Shown: positions 22,824 to 26,411 of the stretch, piece by piece
Numbering within the stretch: position 1 is the first letter of the stretch
Layout of the letters: every line of letters starts with the position of its first letter
Source of the DNA: JBGUXS01 sp045118155
Lineage (GTDB): Bacteria; Pseudomonadota; Alphaproteobacteria; CAAHEQ01; UBA3637
DNA: 26,411 bases
Reading direction: 5' to 3'
Assembly (NCBI GenBank): GCA_045118155.1
Contig: JBGUXS010000071.1
Location: 1 to 26,411, forward strand
The notes under the pieces: model-generated
The model's database searches: none
What the model was told of the DNA's origin: nothing
What the model saw: only the letters and a program-made list of their open reading frames with translations
Position numbers and translations under genes: made by a program

Positions 22824-23272
22824 TCATTTTACGTTTTTTGTCCCTATTACTCATCACTAACATAATCGGGGGAATGGCGGCATCTTATATGACTCCAGAA
22901 ACCTTACAGTGGTATCATACTTTACCCTTATCCCCTTATAATCCCCCCCGTTGGATTTTTATAGCGATATGGCCTATTTTATTTACCATGATGTCTTTCA
23001 GCATGGCTCTTGTCTGGGGCAAGGTATCGCCGTGGCCCTTTATTTGCTTCTTAGGTTTTACGGGATTATGGTCCTTTTTATTCTTTTACATGCACTCGCC
23101 TTTAGGGGGGCTTGTGGGCCTTATTGGATTCTTAGGTTTTGGCCTGATGCATCTAAGGGTTTTAAAAAGATTTCGCCTGGCCTTTTATCTTTTTTTACCC
23201 ACCCTTTTATGGGGGATTTTCGCCCTTTACCTAAACGCCTATATTTTATTTAAGTTGTCAAGCGTTGTTTAA
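22805..23272 (+). CDS. tspO: TspO/MBR-family tryptophan-rich membrane protein
   Basis: The 155-residue five-helix membrane protein binds porphyrins and other hydrophobic ligands in its family and is linked to tetrapyrrole or stress regulation. Family marks are NPPRWIFIAIWPILF (46-60), LWSFLFFY with the conserved Trp (88-95), and the last helix LLWGIFALYLNAYI (134-147) with its ALYLN core. The ATG at 22805 is chosen because it begins the first helix and has AAAGGTGG upstream. A longer in-frame start at 22754 would only add residues read out of the hydrolase gene. It overlaps the hydrolase by 19 bases and, at its 3' end, the convergent dnaG by 23 bases. Confidence 0.87.
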   Translation: MRPYILIILRFLSLLLITNIIGGMAASYMTPETLQWYHTLPLSPYNPPRWIFIAIWPILFTMMSFSMALVWGKVSPWPFICFLGFTGLWSFLFFYMHSPLGGLVGLIGFLGFGLMHLRVLKRFRLAFYLFLPTLLWGIFALYLNAYILFKLSSVV

Positions 23273-24959
23273 TTTCTTGCAATTCGGCCAAAATTTTTGG
23301 ATCATGCGTTTGGTCATAAATCGCCATTAAAGATGCCATTTTAGCTTTTAAAATGCTCTTTGTGATAGAGGTCAATAAGTTTTGAATCACTTGTTCCACC
23401 TTTTCTGGGGGAAGTATTTCTTCCTTTAAACGACGCATATCGGGTTTAAAAACATTTGGGGCCATATCTGTTAAATCCGCGGCATTTGGGTGTTCCATTA
23501 ACAAGCTAAGAGTTTTCCCAATTAAATCTTTTACTGCTTTATCCACAGGCAATTGGATCAGTTCTTCCACATACTTTTGCCCAATTTGGGGATAAGTCCA
23601 AATATAGGTCAATAATGTTTTAACATCAAACAAAGCCGTCCCAGGGGCCACAATCGGTGTTTTAGATTTATGAATGGGGAATTTTTTCCCTTTTTTATAC
23701 CCGAATAAACGCCGATTAATTTCTTGTGTGTATAACTTTTTAATCTCGGGGTTTTTAATTTGGGTAACGGCCTCTAACACTTCCTTTTCCACCAACGCCA
23801 CCTGTTCCGGGGTAGTTAAATCTTTTGCTTCAACAAATGTCTGCCACAACATATCTAAAAAAGAAACGGGATTATCCGTTAACAATTTTTCAAAAAATTC
23901 CGGAGATTTTTTTTGGATAATATCATCGGGGTCCAATCCATCTGGCAAACGTAAAAATTTCAGCGATTTTCCAGGGGCAAGCAGGGGCAATGCCCGTTTA
24001 AGGGCCCTTACCGCCGCATGTTGTCCAGCCCCATCTCCGTCAAAGCAAATCACGGGTTCGGGGACTTGTTGCCATAACAAAGCCAACTGTTCTTCCGTCA
24101 AGGCCGTTCCCAAGGGGGCCACCGCGCAATCAAAACCGGCTTGATGCAATGAAATCACATCCATATACCCTTCCACCAAAACAACCCGTTTTTGATGATG
24201 GATGCCGTTTAAGGCCTGTTTTAGGCCATAAACTTCAGATCCCTTATGGAACAACAATGTTTCTGGGGAATTTAGGTATTTCGGTTCCCCCGTTCCCATA
24301 ATCCGCCCCCCGAACGCAATCACTTTGCCATTTTTAGATAAAATCGGGAACATCAGGCGCTGAAAAAAATAGTCCCGATACGTCTTTTTATTAGCATCAT
24401 AGACCACCATACCCGCCTTAGCACAAACATCCAGTGGGAATCCTTTTTGTTTTAAATGTTCACACAAGGCCGCCCGTCCTGGGGCATATCCTAAACGGAA
24501 CACTTTAGCGGTTGTCGGTGTCAATCCCCGCTTTTGCAAATAAGCCCTGGCCTCTCTTCCCATTTCCTTGTCATACAAGCATTTTTCAAAAAACTGACAA
24601 GCACATTCCATAGCTTCCCAAAGACCTTTTTTACTCTGTTCGGCCTGACGTTCTTTAGGGGATACTTCTGGCAAAGGCACCCCTGCTTTTTGGGCCAAGG
24701 ATTTCACCGCCTCGGGATAGGACAGATGTTCATAATCCATCATCCACGACACAATATCCCCATGGGCCCCACACCCGAAACAATGATAAAAACCCTTGTC
24801 ATCATTAACGGTAAAAGACCCTGTTTTTTCCTTATGAAAGGGGCATAAACCAATATATTCCCGACCGCGCCGGGTTAATTTAACCGCCGGAGCAATCAGC
24901 GACGACAGGGAAAGTCGTCCCCGAAGTGTTTCCAAAAACCCGGCGGTAAATTGTACCAT
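23250..24959 (-). CDS. dnaG: DNA primase
   Basis: The 569-residue enzyme makes RNA primers for replication. The CHC2 zinc site is C39, H42, C60 and C63 (GLCPFHKEKTGSF, then YHCFGCGAHGD). The primase core includes FGGRIMG and KYLNSPET. The TOPRIM fold has E263 in LVEGYMDVISLH and D307/D309 in ICFDGDGAGQHAA. The C-terminal helicase-binding region (about 430-569) is divergent but present. The ATG overlaps the yqeY stop by one base (TAATG). rpoD, often next in this operon, is absent; tspO is read toward dnaG and the two coding ends overlap. Confidence 0.97.
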   Translation of the reverse strand: MVQFTAGFLETLRGRLSLSSLIAPAVKLTRRGREYIGLCPFHKEKTGSFTVNDDKGFYHCFGCGAHGDIVSWMMDYEHLSYPEAVKSLAQKAGVPLPEVSPKERQAEQSKKGLWEAMECACQFFEKCLYDKEMGREARAYLQKRGLTPTTAKVFRLGYAPGRAALCEHLKQKGFPLDVCAKAGMVVYDANKKTYRDYFFQRLMFPILSKNGKVIAFGGRIMGTGEPKYLNSPETLLFHKGSEVYGLKQALNGIHHQKRVVLVEGYMDVISLHQAGFDCAVAPLGTALTEEQLALLWQQVPEPVICFDGDGAGQHAAVRALKRALPLLAPGKSLKFLRLPDGLDPDDIIQKKSPEFFEKLLTDNPVSFLDMLWQTFVEAKDLTTPEQVALVEKEVLEAVTQIKNPEIKKLYTQEINRRLFGYKKGKKFPIHKSKTPIVAPGTALFDVKTLLTYIWTYPQIGQKYVEELIQLPVDKAVKDLIGKTLSLLMEHPNAADLTDMAPNVFKPDMRRLKEEILPPEKVEQVIQNLLTSITKSILKAKMASLMAIYDQTHDPKILAELQEIKQRLTT

Positions 24960-25414
24960 TAGCCTAAAAGCCCTTTAATCACTGCAGATGCCTTAGCAAA
25001 ATCCATTTGCCCTTGATACTTTTCTTTCAACGCCCCCATGACTTTTCCCATATCTTTCACGGAAGTTGCCCCCACGGCCGCAATCACTTCTTGAACGGCT
25101 TTTTGGGTTTCGGCTTCATCCATTTGTTTAGGTAAAAAGGACATAATTAAATCAATTTCGGCCTGTTCTTTATCCACCAAATCCTGGCGTCCCCCTTTGG
25201 CATAAGCTTCAATACTATCACGCCGTTGTTTAACCATCCCTTGCAAAGCGGCACACACTTCGGCTTCGGAAATACCGTCCATCACGCCTTTCGTGCGGGC
25301 TTGGATATCTTTATCTTTTATGGTGGCATTAATTAAGCGAATCGTGGCCACTTTTGTTTCTTCTTTGGCTTTCATAGCGGCAATTAATTCTTGTTTTAAT
25401 GTATCACGTATCAT
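24959..25414 (-). CDS. yqeY: YqeY, GatB/YqeY-domain protein
   Basis: The 151-residue helical protein matches the YqeY family, related to the tail domain of the GatB amidotransferase subunit and thought to bind tRNA. Seen are the N-terminal KQELIAAMKAKEETKVATIRLINATIKDKDI, KQRRDSIEAYAKGGRQDLV, the EQAEIDLIMSFLPKQM signature, and the C-terminal GKVMGALKEKYQGQMDFAKASAVIK. The role is not settled in the family. A strong GGAGG lies five bases before the ATG. It precedes dnaG, as in many alphaproteobacteria, and overlaps it by one base. carA, often upstream, is absent. Confidence 0.94.
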   Translation of the reverse strand: MIRDTLKQELIAAMKAKEETKVATIRLINATIKDKDIQARTKGVMDGISEAEVCAALQGMVKQRRDSIEAYAKGGRQDLVDKEQAEIDLIMSFLPKQMDEAETQKAVQEVIAAVGATSVKDMGKVMGALKEKYQGQMDFAKASAVIKGLLG

Positions 25415-25476
25415 AGGTTCCTCCTTCTATCCGCGTCTAGTGTAGTCTTTTTTTCCATAAAAAGAAAGAAAAATCA

Positions 25477-25506
25477 TTGCACTTTCATTTCTTTTCCCGT
25501 TAAAAT
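25477..25506 (+). promoter_or_regulatory. Candidate promoter for the prepilin peptidase gene
   Basis: TTGCAC (25477-25482) and TAAAAT (25501-25506) are 18 bases apart in the 110-base divergent gap with yqeY. The start would be about 12 bases before the ATG, with AAGGAG between. The -35 is poor. No clear promoter is seen for yqeY in the same gap beyond TACACT on the minus strand. Confidence 0.35.
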
Positions 25507-25524
25507 AAGGAAAAAGGAGTTCGC

Positions 25525-26223
25525 ATGGGATACATTTTTTTACTGGGGTTTATTTTGGGGATTTTCATTCCGATGATCGCTCGGCGGTTTGGAAAAATAG
25601 ATTTAATTGATCCGGGACATATTTTATTGGATTTATGGTATAAACGTCCGGCACTATCTCAAAAAAAGCAAAAAAAACGGCAAAAATCCCCATGGTATCC
25701 CCGTTTTAAACACCTTAGAAAGCTCTTTTTTATCCGATCTTTTCTTTGGGGACTTATTTTAGGGGCTTTAGGGGTTCTTAGTTTTGCATACACCCCCTTT
25801 GGGGGATGGTTGTTTCCCTGTCTTATTTGTTTATGTTATCTCATGGCGATAGATGCCATGCATTATGTCCTTCCTGATTTTTTCACATTACCGTTATTGC
25901 TTTTAGGGTTTGGGACGGCCATTTTCGGGGGGCTTTTAACGCCAGAATCTGCCTTGTTTGGGGCCATTTATGGGTATGTCATTTCGGTCATAGCGGTGTT
26001 GGTTATGGCCTTTAAAAAATCATCCGAATTTGGCGCGGGGGATGTCAAGTTGCTCACGGCCCTAGGGGCATGGGTTGGGATAGAAGGATTAATTTACACC
26101 ATCATCCTGTCCTTTATCTTTTTTGCCCTAGGGGTTTTACGCCGGCACACACATTGGGGGGCTTATGGGCCATCTTTGGGGGCATCGGCCATTCTGATTT
26201 TATTTTATTTTTACGCAAAATAA
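25525..26223 (+). CDS. Prepilin peptidase (A24 family), lacking the zinc-binding cysteine region
   Basis: The 232-residue polytopic aspartic peptidase would cleave type IV prepilins or pseudopilins at the inner membrane. The two catalytic aspartates are D110 in AIDAMHYVLPDFFTLPLL and D173 in FGAGDVKLLTALG. The first helix (about 3-20) resembles the PilD start, but the CxxC...CxxC zinc motif of the N-terminal methyltransferase domain is missing. It is replaced by a basic loop (about 41-66). It is longer than compact CpaA/TadV peptidases. The neighbourhood gives no pilus gene; comEC in the same window fits a transformation role but is over 20 kb away. AAGGAG precedes the ATG. Confidence 0.88.
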   Translation: MGYIFLLGFILGIFIPMIARRFGKIDLIDPGHILLDLWYKRPALSQKKQKKRQKSPWYPRFKHLRKLFFIRSFLWGLILGALGVLSFAYTPFGGWLFPCLICLCYLMAIDAMHYVLPDFFTLPLLLLGFGTAIFGGLLTPESALFGAIYGYVISVIAVLVMAFKKSSEFGAGDVKLLTALGAWVGIEGLIYTIILSFIFFALGVLRRHTHWGAYGPSLGASAILILFYFYAK

Positions 26224-26226
26224 CGC

Positions 26227-26254
26227 TTTACAGCCCTTAAAAAAAATCTATAAT
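26227..26254 (+). promoter_or_regulatory. Strong promoter for the gene at the right edge
   Basis: TTTACA (26227-26232) and a perfect TATAAT (26249-26254) are 16 bases apart, immediately after the prepilin peptidase stop. The start near 26261 leaves a leader of about 17 bases with AAAGG before the ATG at 26278. Confidence 0.68.
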
Positions 26255-26277
26255 AACGGACAAAGAAAGGATGAACC

Positions 26278-26411
26278 ATGACAGGACGTAAAAAAACAGA
26301 AACCCTTATCCATTTAGATATGGATAAAATAGCCAAAGATGTTCCTTCCACAAAGGACGAAATTCGTAAGAAAATTGAAGAAGCCGATCCGGCCCATTCT
26401 GACAAAGAAAC
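26278..26411 (+). CDS. N-terminal fragment of an unrecognised protein (3' end beyond window)
   Basis: Only 44 complete codons are present, and the frame is open to the last base. The fragment begins MTGRKKTETLIHLDMDKIA and is very rich in charged residues (many Lys, Glu and Asp), with no signal peptide or hydrophobic segment. It would be a soluble cytosolic protein. An AGGA ribosome site lies seven bases upstream and a strong promoter precedes it, so it is probably a real gene with its own transcript. An ATG at 26271 in another frame closes after six codons and is discarded. No function can be proposed from this fragment. Confidence 0.65.
   Translation, partial: MTGRKKTETLIHLDMDKIAKDVPSTKDEIRKKIEEADPAHSDKE

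Noticed and set aside
1..26411. Insertion sequences, phage genes, CRISPR repeats, integration sites
   Set aside because: No transposase, integrase, regularly spaced repeat or tRNA-end duplication was seen; the window reads as core chromosome.

Overview
The window looks like a moderately AT-rich, tightly packed bacterial chromosome segment from an alphaproteobacterium. This rests on gene order (ruvA-ruvB-ybgC-tolQ, rpiB-nrdR-...-nusB, dac-tmk-holB-...-tatD, yqeY-dnaG), on alphaproteobacterial versions of ComEC and ParC, and on a lipoprotein resembling an alphaproteobacterial family. Fermentative genes (D-2-hydroxyacid dehydrogenase, 4-alpha-glucanotransferase, cofactor-independent phosphoglycerate mutase) and missing members of familiar clusters suggest a host-associated or gut-type lineage with a reduced genome. 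That lineage call is inference. No mobile element, CRISPR array, integrase or prophage gene is visible, and no gene-free stretch reaches 300 bases.

Layout. 1-2537 (minus): ruvA, ruvB, ybgC and a truncated tolQ (recombination, then envelope). 2648-4597 (plus): comEC. 4594-8051 (minus): dac, tmk, holB, tatD from one promoter. 8218-8294 (plus): tRNA-Val(GAC) with its own promoter and a terminator shared with nusB. 8353-9706 (minus): rpiB-nrdR-nusB joined by ATGA overlaps. 9750-10196 (plus): ruvX. 10193-14557 (minus): recX, murC, murB, gpmI. 14623-15177 (plus): an orphan lipoprotein. 15186-17378 (minus): malQ. 17473-18504 (minus): a D-2-hydroxyacid dehydrogenase behind an unusual leader. 18641-21942 (minus): a Cys-rich membrane protein, an uncharacterised helical protein, and parC. 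22053-23272 (plus): an ABHD10-like hydrolase and TspO. 23250-25414 (minus): yqeY and dnaG. 25525-26223 (plus): a prepilin peptidase. The window ends in the first 44 complete codons of an unknown gene.

Most of the genes are housekeeping: replication and repair (DnaG, HolB, ParC, RuvA, RuvB, RecX, ComEC), nucleotide supply (Tmk, NrdR), peptidoglycan (MurC, MurB, D,D-carboxypeptidase), envelope (TolQ, lipoprotein) and central carbon. The most unusual element is the leader at 18501-18591. There a good promoter is followed at once by an intrinsic-terminator hairpin. That hairpin contains the Shine-Dalgarno sequence and start codon of a 12-codon open frame (MWAFIFFDKDER), whose TGA overlaps the ATG of the dehydrogenase. 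This looks like a translation-coupled attenuator. The second item of interest is the operon that links an uncharacterised CxxC membrane protein and a helical protein to parC by translational overlap.
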